Assembly (NCBI GenBank): GCA_964019135.1
Contig: OZ025249.1
Coordinates: 31,633,759 to 31,697,758 of the forward strand
Direction: 5' to 3'
Source: Arenicola marina
Taxonomy: Eukaryota > Annelida > Polychaeta > Arenicolidae
Length of the DNA stretch: 64,000 nucleotides
Below the pieces are notes generated by a model. The model saw only the letters and a list, made by a program, of their open reading frames with translations, had not been told where the DNA came from and did not search any database. Shown here piece by piece: positions 47,201 through 56,407 of this stretch. The position numbers and the translations under genes are program-made. How positions within the stretch are numbered: position 1 is the stretch's first letter; each line of letters starts with the position of its first letter.

Positions 47201-48832
47201 TACACTTTAACCTGAATAATTTTGCCCTTTTTGCAGGTTGTACAAGAAAGAGTCGGTCATTGAACTTCTGTTAGATCGCTCTAAGTTTGAATGTGCATTC
47301 AGCTTTGAGCATTTGAAGGGACTGAAAGTAGGTTTGATATCAGACAGAATGTGTGCATTGGAAGAATATTTGTCACAGTAGACAGCAGAAGTCGTTAATT
47401 TATTATCTACAGTACATAAATGTGTAGTTATACCTGTAACAGTGTATGTTATACGTGTATAGTATCCTATGTATCCCCATTGTCTTTTGAATAATTATGC
47501 TAATAACAAATCAAATGGCTTAAAAAAATACCGAGTTACCTTTTACTGTTTAGTTTCATGCACAGTCAGGCATCAATTATTATTATAATCATATGAACGT
47601 ATTACCATCACTTTAGAATACCTTATTGTTTTTTATTTTAGGATGTCACTGAGCTTGTCTTGACCGAAAATTCTGCATACAAGGAACCACCCAAGGGCGA
47701 CAAGGGAAATGCCTATGTTGACCGGCACACAGCTCCCTATATCTGCCCTGTCACTGGCCTGGAGATGAGCGGAAAATACAGGTACAGTCTCCCGCTTTCC
47801 TGAAAACACATGACAAGGTGAAGTCTGGTCGACTGGTTACTGCTTGATCCAATATGCCCTCTCTAAGTAAACTGCAACCTTTTATATCTTCTGCTCATTA
47901 ATTCAAACAAACGACGATAACGAAGAACACGTTTTCGGGGCGTTGTCTTTAAGTTTTTCTTTTATACATTCTGAATTATCCAGCTCGTCGTAAATGAAAT
48001 TGTGTTCTGTACTCGCCATCAACATTCCGCCTTTTATGAGAGAACAGCAACTTTAATGCTCATATTTAGTCATTCAAAACATCGTTTGTGAACTCAGTCG
48101 TGGAGACTTGATGCATGTTGTTAGACATCACTCCGCCTCAACGCCCACACTGGATGTGTGCCTCTTTAGACTTTAGATGTATAGAGAAATATATACGCAG
48201 AGAGCTAAGCTAATTACGTGTTGGGATTGGGAATTTGGCACGTGTGGTGAAGGTAGGCGAGTAACGTCTAATTCCCAGTGATGCGTGGGTGGGTTCGGTC
48301 GGAGTGACTTACAAGACATGGAATCTTGCTGATGGCATTATGACGCACTCACCAGAGCTACCGCTTGAAGCGTTGTACAAGCCTAGATTAATTGGAGTAA
48401 CGTTTGCTAACCTCGTGTACATTTACACTTTACATATTTTCTCGAAGCCGAATGGATTGTAACGTGTCCACACATATATATCACATATAAGGAACAGATG
48501 TGCGTTCTTAATTATTAGCTTTGCGCTCTAATACAGCGATGACTGAGGCCGATACAAGAATCCGCGGCCATCTTGTAAGCACTGGTCAGTGAAATAATTG
48601 CATTGGAAATTTTGACTTCCTGGTCGTCTTTCATCATATTTTAATGTTTGCTTTAATGTAGCCCCGTTGGACTTTACTTCATATTTAGATATACACGTAC
48701 GTTTTACAATGAGGTTGATGTTTCATGTGCATTTTTGTGATTTATTGTTGTAGATTTATCTTTCTTGCTGGCTGTGGCTGCGTCTTTGCGGAGCGGGCAT
48801 TGAAGGAAATAAAGGCTGAAACATGTCATAAG
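35180..48832 (+). CDS. RTF2: Replication termination factor 2, coding exons 1-5 (3' part not in view)
   Basis: RTF2 is a nuclear, RING-like protein of the Rtf2 family linked to replication-fork control. Coding exons: 35180-35248, 46822-46916, 47237-47327, 47642-47781 and 48754-48832, all GT-AG and in phase. Seen: MGCDGGTIPTRGELVRLKKK at the N-terminus, WRLCALTQEPLQQPIVACGL with LYKKESVIELLLDRS, YICPVTGLEMSGKYRFIFLA, and GCGCVFAERALKEIKAETCH. Human RTF2 shows the same order, including the Cys pairs of the modified RING. About 150 N-terminal residues are covered. The C-terminal exons (DDVIVLNG region and basic tail) were sought up to 64000 and not found, so either intron 5 is very long or they lie beyond the window. 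Intron 1 is 11.6 kb, mostly one large transposon. Confidence 0.95.
35312..35414 (+). repeat. Left terminal inverted repeat of the 9.4-kb element
   Basis: It starts GGGCCCGGATATTTTGTATG and ends GTCACGTTATTA. It differs from the right repeat by a few substitutions and one missing T. Confidence 0.9.
36893..37115. repeat. AT-rich minisatellite, about 31-bp unit, six copies
   Basis: Units contain CAATAATTGTTGCCTTTTTT followed by ATTAAACTTTTAA. It also occurs in copy 2 at 40913-41090 with fewer units. Confidence 0.85.
37903..38182. mobile_element. Non-autonomous DNA transposon, 280 bp, 5-bp target duplication
   Basis: The ends are CTGGGCTCGCG and CGCGAGCCCAG. GGTGT flanks both sides (37898-37902 and 38183-38187). 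Copy 2 has the uninterrupted site AAAAGGTGTCAAATG near 41872, so the insertion happened after the 4-kb duplication. The interior has TTCGCCAATAGCCATTTGGC and TTAGCCAAATTGGCTAATG hairpins. Confidence 0.9.
38657..38706. mobile_element. Foldback mini-element, 50 bp, 9-bp target duplication
   Basis: It has 21-bp perfect arms (TAGCCTCGGGAGACCCACTC plus one base) around an 8-base loop. It is flanked by CAGACATTC at 38648-38656 and 38707-38715. Copy 2 (near 42608) has a single CAGACATTC and no element, which proves insertion rather than a native hairpin. Confidence 0.95.
38752..38847. mobile_element. Foldback mini-element, 96 bp, 9-bp target duplication
   Basis: The ends are TAGCCTGAATGTTCAGACG and the reverse complement. 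It is flanked by ATCTATGGC (38743-38751) and ATCTATGAC (38848-38856). It is present in both copies of the duplication, so it is older than the duplication. Confidence 0.9.
39698..43590. repeat. 4-kb tandem duplication, copy 2
   Basis: Directly abuts copy 1. It lacks copy 1's two insertions but has an extra tandem copy of a block of about 245 bp (41870-42365, containing AACAATATATACCGGTAATA twice). It ends where the 1-kb inverted-repeat element begins (43591). Confidence 0.95.
42653..42751. mobile_element. Foldback mini-element, 99 bp (copy-2 counterpart)
   Basis: Same element and flanks as 38752-38847, with a slightly longer loop. Confidence 0.9.
43591..44623. mobile_element. Long-inverted-repeat element, 1033 bp, TA target duplication
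   Basis: The first 270 bp or so (TCAAAGACCTTACC onward) recur inverted at the right end, with few differences. They include GC-rich sequence (GGCATGCCGTAATCTCGCCC). TA flanks both ends (43589-43590 and 44624-44625). The right flank is exactly the inner edge of the 9.4-kb element's terminal repeat. No transposase frame. Confidence 0.85.
44624..44727 (-). repeat. Right terminal inverted repeat of the 9.4-kb element
   Basis: Reverse complement of 35312-35414, ending CCTGGCCC and followed by the CTAAAATAA duplication. Confidence 0.9.
44737..46821 (+). other. Remainder of RTF2 intron 1
   Basis: It holds a two-copy 62-bp repeat (45891-46014) and a fragment at 46640-46737 with TATAAGTTGCAC-like motifs that resembles sequence at 36620 and 40630 (GTGTATAAGTCACACCC), probably another small transposon family. 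No exon was found. Confidence 0.6.
45891..46014. repeat. Two-copy tandem repeat, 62-bp unit
   Basis: GTAGTTGTCATGTGACC starts at 45891 and again at 45953. Both copies continue through AAACCTGC, ATTCATACAG with minor changes. Confidence 0.8.
46822..46916 (+). CDS. RTF2: RTF2 coding exon 2
   Basis: After acceptor CTATTACAG it encodes KDEAADLAAKWRLCALTQEP then LQQPIVACGLG and two bases of an Arg codon. The donor is GTGAGT. Confidence 0.95.
47237..47327 (+). CDS. RTF2: RTF2 coding exon 3
   Basis: The acceptor is TTTTTGCAG. It completes Arg, then encodes LYKKESVIELLLDRSKFECA and FSFEHLKGLK. The donor is GTAGGT. Confidence 0.95.
47642..47781 (+). CDS. RTF2: RTF2 coding exon 4
   Basis: The acceptor is TATTTTAG. 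It encodes DVTELVLTENSAYKEPPKGD then KGNAYVDRHTAPYICPVTGL and EMSGKY plus two bases. The CPVTGLEM stretch is the first half of the RING-like fold. The donor is GTACAG. Confidence 0.95.
47782..48753 (+). other. RTF2 intron 4
   Basis: 972 bp of unique sequence. Nothing recognisable as gene or repeat. Confidence 0.7.
48754..48832 (+). CDS. RTF2: RTF2 coding exon 5
   Basis: The acceptor is TTGTTGTAG. It encodes FIFLAGCGCVFAERALKEIK and AETCHK, ending in phase 0 before GTATGC. The next exon should begin with a Cys codon (human CHTCG). Confidence 0.95.
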
Positions 48833-49329
48833 GTATGCCTATCCGCGAAATGCTTATTAAACAATGCATGTGGGCATCTGTTACAAAGCCATATGTTTAT
48901 TTTACATGCCCCTTAAAATGTCTTTCATTTTCGGATAATAAACTAGAGTTTTCCACCTGTCTCGTCCGTATGATGTCACCACTCGTCGGTCGGAGACGGT
49001 CTTAATGTGTGACGTCATTTAAAGGAAATAAAAATATGTGCCCTTGTAGTTGACCCAAGCGTTTATTTGCTATCCATGCGTCAACCCTCCAAAGCGCAGA
49101 TTTGTGTGACGCCCCAGTTGGTCGCAATTATTTTTTGAAGTGACCGCCTGTCGAGAAAGCACAGCTTTCCCCGGGCGCAGCCCTCTTGGTGGGCGTGGCT
49201 GGCGCTAGCCAATCAGAGAGCGAGACCCAAATCGGAAATAGCGAAACGGGCGATGTTTACCTAACTTCGCTCATATTCAACACACTATAAAAAACCGCAG
49301 TTTATAGTCTAAGCACTCATATTCGGCAG
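48833..49329 (+). other. Sequence after RTF2 exon 5
   Basis: It has a GC-box/CCAAT patch (GGGCGTGGCTGG near 49191, CCAAT at 49209-49213) that looks promoter-like, but no exon follows on either strand. Confidence 0.4.
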
Positions 49330-50054
49330 TTGGCGCAAGTGCCCCCAGGCAAGCCCGCTTCTCTAGGGGCACAACGGTAACAATGTTAAAATCCTTCGAC
49401 GTTAGTAGGGAATCGACTGTAGCTTTTATTATAATGTGTGCTCGAACAATCATAGTGTTTACGTATTCTATATACATTGTTCTATCATCTGACATAAAAA
49501 AAGGGTGTCGACACTAGGTTGTTTCGATTATATTTTCGCGAAGAAATGAGCACACAACTGTTCCCGACCAGCCATCCGCCATATTTGTTTTTGGCGGATG
49601 CCGGTACCTGTGAATGCGACTTGGTTCCTCCTCTCCGTTAGCATATGACTCTCCGCTAGAGGGCCTTGTCAGTCGCTTACTTTGAACTTAAGGACAACAG
49701 CAGCGCCCTCTTTCACAGGTCATTGACTGTTACAAAGTTTGGGACCCAGGCTACACATGGTTCAAATGCTGGCAGGATTCGCCAGGTGGCGCTGCATACG
49801 CATGGCGGTTGGCAGGGAAAAGTCGCATGCTCCAACATTTGTTCGCGAAAATATGACTGGAACAATCTAGTGTTGACACACTTTCTTGATGTCAGAAGAT
49901 AGAACAAGGTATGTAGAATACGTAAGCATTATTATTGTACGCGCCCGCATTATAATAAAAGGTACAGTCGATTCCCTACTAACGTCGAAGGATTTTAACA
50001 TTGTTACCGTTGAGCCCCTAGAGAAGCGGGCTTGCCTGGGGGCACTTGCGCCAA
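49330..50054. mobile_element. Inverted-repeat DNA transposon, 725 bp, 9-bp target duplication (Mutator-like)
   Basis: Inverted repeats of about 180 bp start TTGGCGCAAGTGCCCCCAGG. They are flanked by ATTCGGCAG at 49321-49329 and 50055-50063. No coding capacity. Its ends are unlike those of the 9.4-kb element, so it is a different family with the same duplication length. Confidence 0.9.
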
Positions 50055-50289
50055 ATTCGGCAGATACAATCTGTTGAATTGTTAGTTGCTAAATCGAAAG
50101 TGGTTCTCGGGCCTAATTTCTAGAAGAGACCGTTTACTGTGCGGCTTGCGCCAGTTATTAGGTAGAAGCCTCACCTCTTCCACACCCGATAGAAAAGCAC
50201 TAACATTGATGTAAAGATCAAGATTAGTTTAATAACATTCAGTGAACCATGACAGAGAGAACCACATGACAGGCGATAATAAGAGACAA

Positions 50290-50520
50290 ACGAGGCGGGG
50301 GATACGCAGCAACGCGCCGGGGCACACATAGGTCTTCTACCACTGGCGTTGGAATTGTAACAATTTTAGCGCGAGGCGAGGCCACGGTATATCTTTTCGC
50401 GCTTTTCCGCTCGCCCCTGGACAAGCGAGATAAACCAAAATTCAACCGCATGTGGGCGCCACATGTATGATCATCCATGACGTCACGCTCTGTGGCAAAA
50501 TGGCGCGGCGCTTGAATTTA
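50290..50520. promoter_or_regulatory. GC-rich, CRE-containing promoter-like island
   Basis: A CpG-rich stretch with a perfect CRE TGACGTCA at 50478-50485, followed 15 bp later by an ATG in a 22-codon frame (50500-50568). A second perfect CRE is at 50699-50706. No recognised exon is attached, so this is only a candidate regulatory region. Confidence 0.3.
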
Positions 50521-50706
50521 CTGTGGACAGGATTGCAAATTTATTTCTTTGAACCTGTTGTTCTCTAAGACGTGTCGTGTGTTGCAAAGGTGCTTTTAGG
50601 ACCAAAACATTACTAAGGCCTCACGATTATATTAACGTTTTTACCCGCTTTAAAAAAGAACAATTTGTTGTCATAATGCATTCATTCGCTGACTTTGATG
50701 ACGTCA

Positions 50707-53700
50707 TCGTACGACGTAAGCAGCTGGCGAGATCCTGCATATAGGTCAGTGTTTGTACTTTTTACCTAGGAATGCTTGATTCGTCAATTCCCTGTGGTTT
50801 CTGCGGCACTGATATGATAATCCTGATCACCCTCCATTGTGGCTTGTTGGGATTATGACGATGATTATTAACAGGCGCTTCTGGCGTTGTTTTCTTCATC
50901 GTATGTTCTGCGATTCGGACACACTATTTACGGAATGCAAGCTATTTTCAGGTGGCTTCAGGTTGTCATATTAACTCATAACTATTTCTGAGAGGAAACA
51001 CTGATGGACATTTCCACTGTAAAACTTGACACTTTAGCTCTGTTTCGTAGGCGTCAGGGGTCTGTGGGCTGGAATAACTATGCTAACCATGTTCTGACTG
51101 CGCCTTGGCCTTTGCACATTTTGATTGTGTGATATAACCATGAGCTGAGCGCTGATGTCGACCCCGCTGAATAGTATCCAAAGTAACTTTTGATTGGCCA
51201 ATAATCCTTGGTTTGTGGCTTCGCGAGAGTATTGTTTAGATATAAATCACTTGGGCCAGGTGGATCCACTAATCTTGTTTTGTGGGTTAAAAGTCTCGTT
51301 ATTTTTCACGTAATATCTGTGACAGTGACGGAAAATATGATAGTGTTGATAATTTATAATTAGATACAATAATGATGAGATTAATCAGTCGGGCGTTATG
51401 CAAATCAGCAATGGCGAAGCTGCATCATAACGCCGTCATGCAAGTTTCGTACACATTTAATGTAGCTCTAATTTTTTCTTAATATTTCCTCATCGACTAT
51501 ACTGTGTACTGTCAACCCCTCTTGTCCATTCCTCAACGCTTACGTTAACCCTATATATCAAACGGCGTATGAATTGACTTCGTCGTTATTGGTGCAAAAG
51601 ACAGTTGCTTTCAATAGTGGCTAATAATCTACTGCCGCCGCCAACTGTCACCTCTGCCATAAGCGTCTTAATTGTTGACGGTTGTTAGGGCCCAAAACGT
51701 CATAGTGACGAAAACGTCAGACCACATGGTCTGAACCACCTAGGAACAAATGTACAGTTTTTACACTGCCTCGATCGCAGTGTCTTTTGACGGGGGCTAT
51801 GAATATATGAGGTAGTGACTCTTCAGTTTCAGATATATTTGAATGCTTTCATAAACGATGGAATATGGGTATCGCCCCCCCCCCCCCCCCCACCCACTCC
51901 CTCCGGGTCTATCCCTTATAACCTTCTATTCCGAGAAACCTCAGATTTCCTTATTTTCCCGCGCCTTAATTCGCAAATTTCGGCCTCCAAGAGGTCTCTA
52001 ATTGTCAATCAGTCAATCCTTTAGCCCCGAATGGCCCCGCCCTGTCTCCTTCAGAAACGCCACGGTTGTGCGAGCGATAACCAGGAAATTAAACTTTAAA
52101 CTGTATATTTCATTTTACCACGATATGACGTTTTGGTCACTGACGTTTTTGGTTCTAACAGACGGTGACAAGAAATCGATCAGACGCTTGAACTTGATCT
52201 AACGATTCGTTCGAACAAGTGCTGACAATTCAGTCGGAGGATCATGTGATCATATCCCATTTTGTGACGATAATCGAATGCTTATCATATTAGCACGTTC
52301 GCTGCCAACCACACATTATGGGCTTGCTAGCTGGATGCGAGACCGGCCTGATAAGCAAGTGTGTCGGGACCTTGTGTGTCACTCATCGCCGTTTTACTCC
52401 CCAGATTATTGTTGGGGTCGGGGATTAGAGGGTTAACGGTCCGGGATTAGCGATTACAGGTCACGATTGAGAATTAAGGTTCAGGGATTTAGGATTAGGG
52501 GTCAGCTATTAGGGATTATGGCTCAGGTATTAGGTGGTAGGGATTGGGGATTAGAGTCAGTGTTTTAGGACTAGGGGTAAGGGAATTGAATGAGGGTTAT
52601 GCGTTAGGGTCTGTGGCTAAATGATAGGGGTTCGGATTAAGGCCCACAGCGTGGCGCCGCGTAGCGGGTGGAACGGCGACGAGGGACTCATAAGACCAGG
52701 GGGACACATAAGGCCCTGACACACGTGCCTACCGATACGAAATGAAGGTCGCGCCCATCTCGATACAACGACGTTCGACTGTACCACAACGTGTAAATGA
52801 CCTGTCCCCACGGGTTACTGGTACAACTTTTATGTACCTTCGATCGTTCGCTTTTGATCTCCCCTAACAATGACCATTGGCATGCTGTAATATTGTCCCT
52901 TCTCTTCTGACCTTTGTGTGGCCAGTGCGTGACCTTTATATCCAGCATTCTAGTCCCATTATATCGGTATAACTTCAATGCTGGGTGATCTGTCACACTG
53001 TGGCTCTGCAGTACTCAAAACGCTCTAGAGAATTCGAATGGCGTGGGGGAGCCCGGCATCTATCCTTCTTCGTAATGTTGACCGGTGTCTGAGGTTGGCA
53101 AGGGGTGTGTTATGTGGATTCTAGACTAGAGAGGCGGATCGCATATACATGAAGTAACAAACAATACTGGCATAATAAAATAATAAAACTTGTACAATAA
53201 AACGTATACCATAAACGCCAACAATTTCTTTACGCGTGGTATGAAACAAACTTCTAATTTTGTGGCTAGTATTATGTCTTGGCTTTCGGTCAGATACTCT
53301 GACTCGTTGCATGCTTCTGGTGTCGCAAAACGATAAAGGACCGATCAAGCTGTGTTATGGAGTTTACGAGACATTTAAGTTGGTATTTATCAATATTTTA
53401 TTTGCGATCGACTTTCCGTATAAACAGTAATTACAAGTCATGCATACCCCGCCCATTTTATACACAAAGTACATATATTTTCAGCGTTCGTAGTAACAAT
53501 CGCACATGCCGTCAGAGCAATGTAATTTCTTTTTTACAGACCTGTATCGGTGGCTACTAAATTGGATGTACACATAGTTTCATAAATTATGAAGATATAA
53601 ACTATTGGAGCAATCACATTTGTTGTTCGAGCAGCATAGAGTTTGAAGATTTTGCATGGGGTACTACAACGGGGGCGCTTTGTTACATTTAATATTCACA

Positions 53701-53930
53701 CTGTGATCACAATCAATATCACAGATACCAATGGTCGAGGCGTCATCTTGAGCGCCCGTAGCGTCTACTACAGGGCAATATCCCTTTTGACCTTTCATGT
53801 CAACTACGTATACCTCCATGAAGGTCACGTTATAGCCGTCGTACGTTTATGATGGGGAGTGACATCCATTGAATCCACGTATGATGGTGATGTCTTGCTG
53901 CATGGTACAAGGTGATGGTGCAGGTGTTTG
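50707..53930. other. No recognised gene; probable 3' UTR of the GCNT-like gene at its right end
   Basis: Mostly unique. It includes an octamer ATGCAAAT (51398-51405) inside a 9-bp inverted repeat, a C run (51875-51891) and a degenerate GGGATTAG-rich repeat (52420-52640). TTTATT near 53397 is a candidate minus-strand poly(A) signal (AATAAA) for the gene to the right. Confidence 0.45.
52420..52640. repeat. Degenerate GGGATTAG / TTAGGG-like repeat
   Basis: About a dozen irregularly spaced GGGATTAG, TTAGGGG and GGTCAGGG units run on the plus strand. It resembles a decayed G-rich minisatellite. A perfect TTAGGG run is not present. Confidence 0.55.
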
Positions 53931-56407
53931 TTATCTCGCCAGCATGGGTCGCTGTGTATCATCACGCACCAGGTCCAGGTGATGTTTATTATGGGGAATA
54001 GTTTCTTCTTCCGTATTAACGGTGTTGTCCTGATCGTGATCTCCCCTATTATCGCCAATCATCTCCACAGCTGCATGGTCTATTTTAAGAGCTTGAGGGT
54101 TGTGGGCAATTCTCGTTTTTACTAGATCTTCATTGGCTATGGACTCGCGCTGGTCTTCAGTGTCTACAGGTTGTGTATCTTTGTTTATTCTTAGGGTTTT
54201 TTCCTCATCTAAAAGTAATTCATGAATGAGTTTTGCCTCTTTTTCGCTTTTATCTATATCGGCTCTCTCTTTCATTTCGTTTTCCTCCTTTTCTGTGTCC
54301 AAGTGTCGTTCCTTTTCTTTCGCATCGCTTGGCTCTCCATGCATTTCGCCGGTCTCGATGACTTTTACGGGCGGGTCATTTCCTGTTTCGTGGATGATCA
54401 TGTCTTGCCTATCACCATGTCTTTGAACGCCTTCCTTGTCGCTCTCCTTGTCTTCACGGTGATGATGTGGGTGGGGTTTATGATCCTCCCGACCCTCTAG
54501 GTTATCAGACGGAGTCGGTACTGGGTCTCTATCACGTGTGTCTCCGCCATGCGCTTCGCCGCCGGCTGTCTCTTTATCCTCGTGACCCTCTCTGTGGTGG
54601 TCGCCTAGGATACTGTTTACCACCTCAGAAATCACGTGTCTCGCGTCTGGAACATCGTCACCCTCTGGTGATCCTTCAGCTATCTCGTCGATGGTGTCCT
54701 TGTCACTGCCGCCAAATTCATCACCGCCGACAGCGGCTTCCTCCTTGTTAGGCTGGTGATGGTGTTGGCCTTGGTGAGCGGTCTTTTCTTGGTGCGCCGC
54801 AGCCGACTCGTCCCCCACATCAGAGCCAGTCTCCAGCTTTCCACCGTCCACCTGCAGCTTGGGCAGCACCACGGGGGCTTCCGCCTCATGCAGTACCTTT
54901 TCCTGATAGACATTCCGGTCGAGAACCAGTTTCTCGTCTCTCACCGCTTCATGCTCCTCCACAAACAAGGCGTGGAGAGCCTGCGTACTCTCCTGCTGTT
55001 GTAACAGCTGCTGGTGGCGACGCTCCAGACATTTGAATGCCACGTGGTCGTGGTCGAGGTCCAGCGCATGCGCGAACAGCGCCTGGTGACCCTGTCTCGG
55101 CCGCAACATCTTGTGCAGATCCTCGACGTCGAAGAGGCAGTACGGGTTGACGTCCGCCGCGGCGCTGCAGAAGTGCGTGGTGGGTAGTTTCTTATCCGCC
55201 ATTAAACTAAAATGGCGGCTACTGACGGCCAGCTGAGTGGCTTTCTGGGAGTCGTTGAGATAGCGCAAGAAGAGCGTGGGCCAATAGAACATCTCCGGCT
55301 CCGTCATACCGGATAATTGCCCCGCGAAGTGGTAGGTCAGGTTCTCTTCGCAAAAGCGTTGCAGGAAGGGTCGCGATGCCAAGAAGTAAGCGCTCCCCTT
55401 CCATAGCATGACGTGTTCGGAGACCTGGGGTCTGTCGACGACAACGTGACCGCTGTCGCTCGTGTCCCCTGATGGCAAAGCTTTCGCGTAGGCCGGAAGT
55501 CGTAGCACGACGTCATGTTTGCGCTCGAGATGCGCGTAATCCGATACGACTGACACATTTTGGCGGGATATTGACCGCAAGCGACTGACGATCTCCGCTG
55601 TTGTAATCAGCGGGAAGTCTTGCCCGTGGATTTTGAGCAGATATTTCCACTGAGTGAAGCGCTCTAGCAAGTAGTGAACGCACCGCCGGTCGCACTTGAT
55701 GTCGTCGATGGCGGCCTCGGCCTCTGTAGCCTCGTGAGTCTTATTCCACCTGTTGGCATTGACTACGACGACGTTGTGAAAGCACGATGCTACGCTACGG
55801 ATGGCTTTCTGGAAGGACTTGGACGATTTCAGCCGGGCGCAGAAGCAATACGCGTGGTGCGGCGCGTAAATTGACATGAGAAGTCGGCTGACCTGTTCTG
55901 CGTTCTTGTCGACGCTGACGACGAAAGCTAGCGGAAACTTATCATCCTCGCTTGTCGAGCCGTTATGAAAACGATGCTTGATCCGGAAAGCGCTGCAGTT
56001 TCGCGTCATATCCGGATATTCGGCGTCGTCGATGCTGTCGCGGACCTCCCGATAGAGCAGTTTTTTGGTGTACTTCACCTCCTCGAAGTCACCCTTGAGC
56101 AGCGCGTCGCAGTCCGGAGCGAATACCGTGTCCTGTACGCTCCTCTTGTGGTTCCGGGCGGCCGAGGCAATGTCGCCGGCGTGGCCCCCAACCAACGCCC
56201 CCAGGAGCGGCAGGCGAGACAGCAGCCCTCCGTCCATCCAGCCCACCCGGTGGGAGGCCCTGTAGTGCGGTGAGGCCAGGCTGAGACCCTGGAGGAGGTA
56301 CATGAAGCCGAAGAGGCAGGCCCCCGTGACAAGGAACACCTTCGTCCGGCTGCGGCGCGTCGGCTTGCAGCAGCAGCGAGTCAGTCGCGTTAAACTGGTC
56401 TCGGCCC
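53931..56407 (-). CDS. GCNT7: GT14 beta-1,6-N-acetylglucosaminyltransferase, GCNT7-like, with long acidic tail
   Basis: A Golgi type II enzyme of the core-2/I-branching family, which transfers GlcNAc from UDP-GlcNAc in beta-1,6 linkage to O-glycans or polylactosamine. Numbering from the upstream ATG at 56427-56429: membrane segment 31-52 (VFLVTGACLFGFMYLLQGLS), FPLAFVVSVDKN 165-176, ASCFHNVVVV near 214, WKYLLKIHGQDFPLITT 261-277, KGSAYFLASRPF 344-355, TEPEMFYWPTL 376-386, CLERRH 467-472. CLERRHR is, from memory, also seen in GCNT7. From 473 to 832 the chain is an Asp/Glu/Lys/His-rich, low-complexity tail absent from vertebrate relatives. A strong acceptor (TTTTTCTCCTCAG, exon from 56407) cuts through the first codons of the open frame, so the true N-terminus probably comes from an upstream exon. 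The stop TAA is at 53931-53933. Confidence 0.85.

Noticed and set aside
50660-50745. RTF2 exon 6, because GAT GAC GTC ATC GTA reads DDVIV as in human RTF2
   Set aside because: There is no acceptor or expected Cys-Gly codons before it, and no downstream similarity. The DNA is explained by a CRE palindrome.
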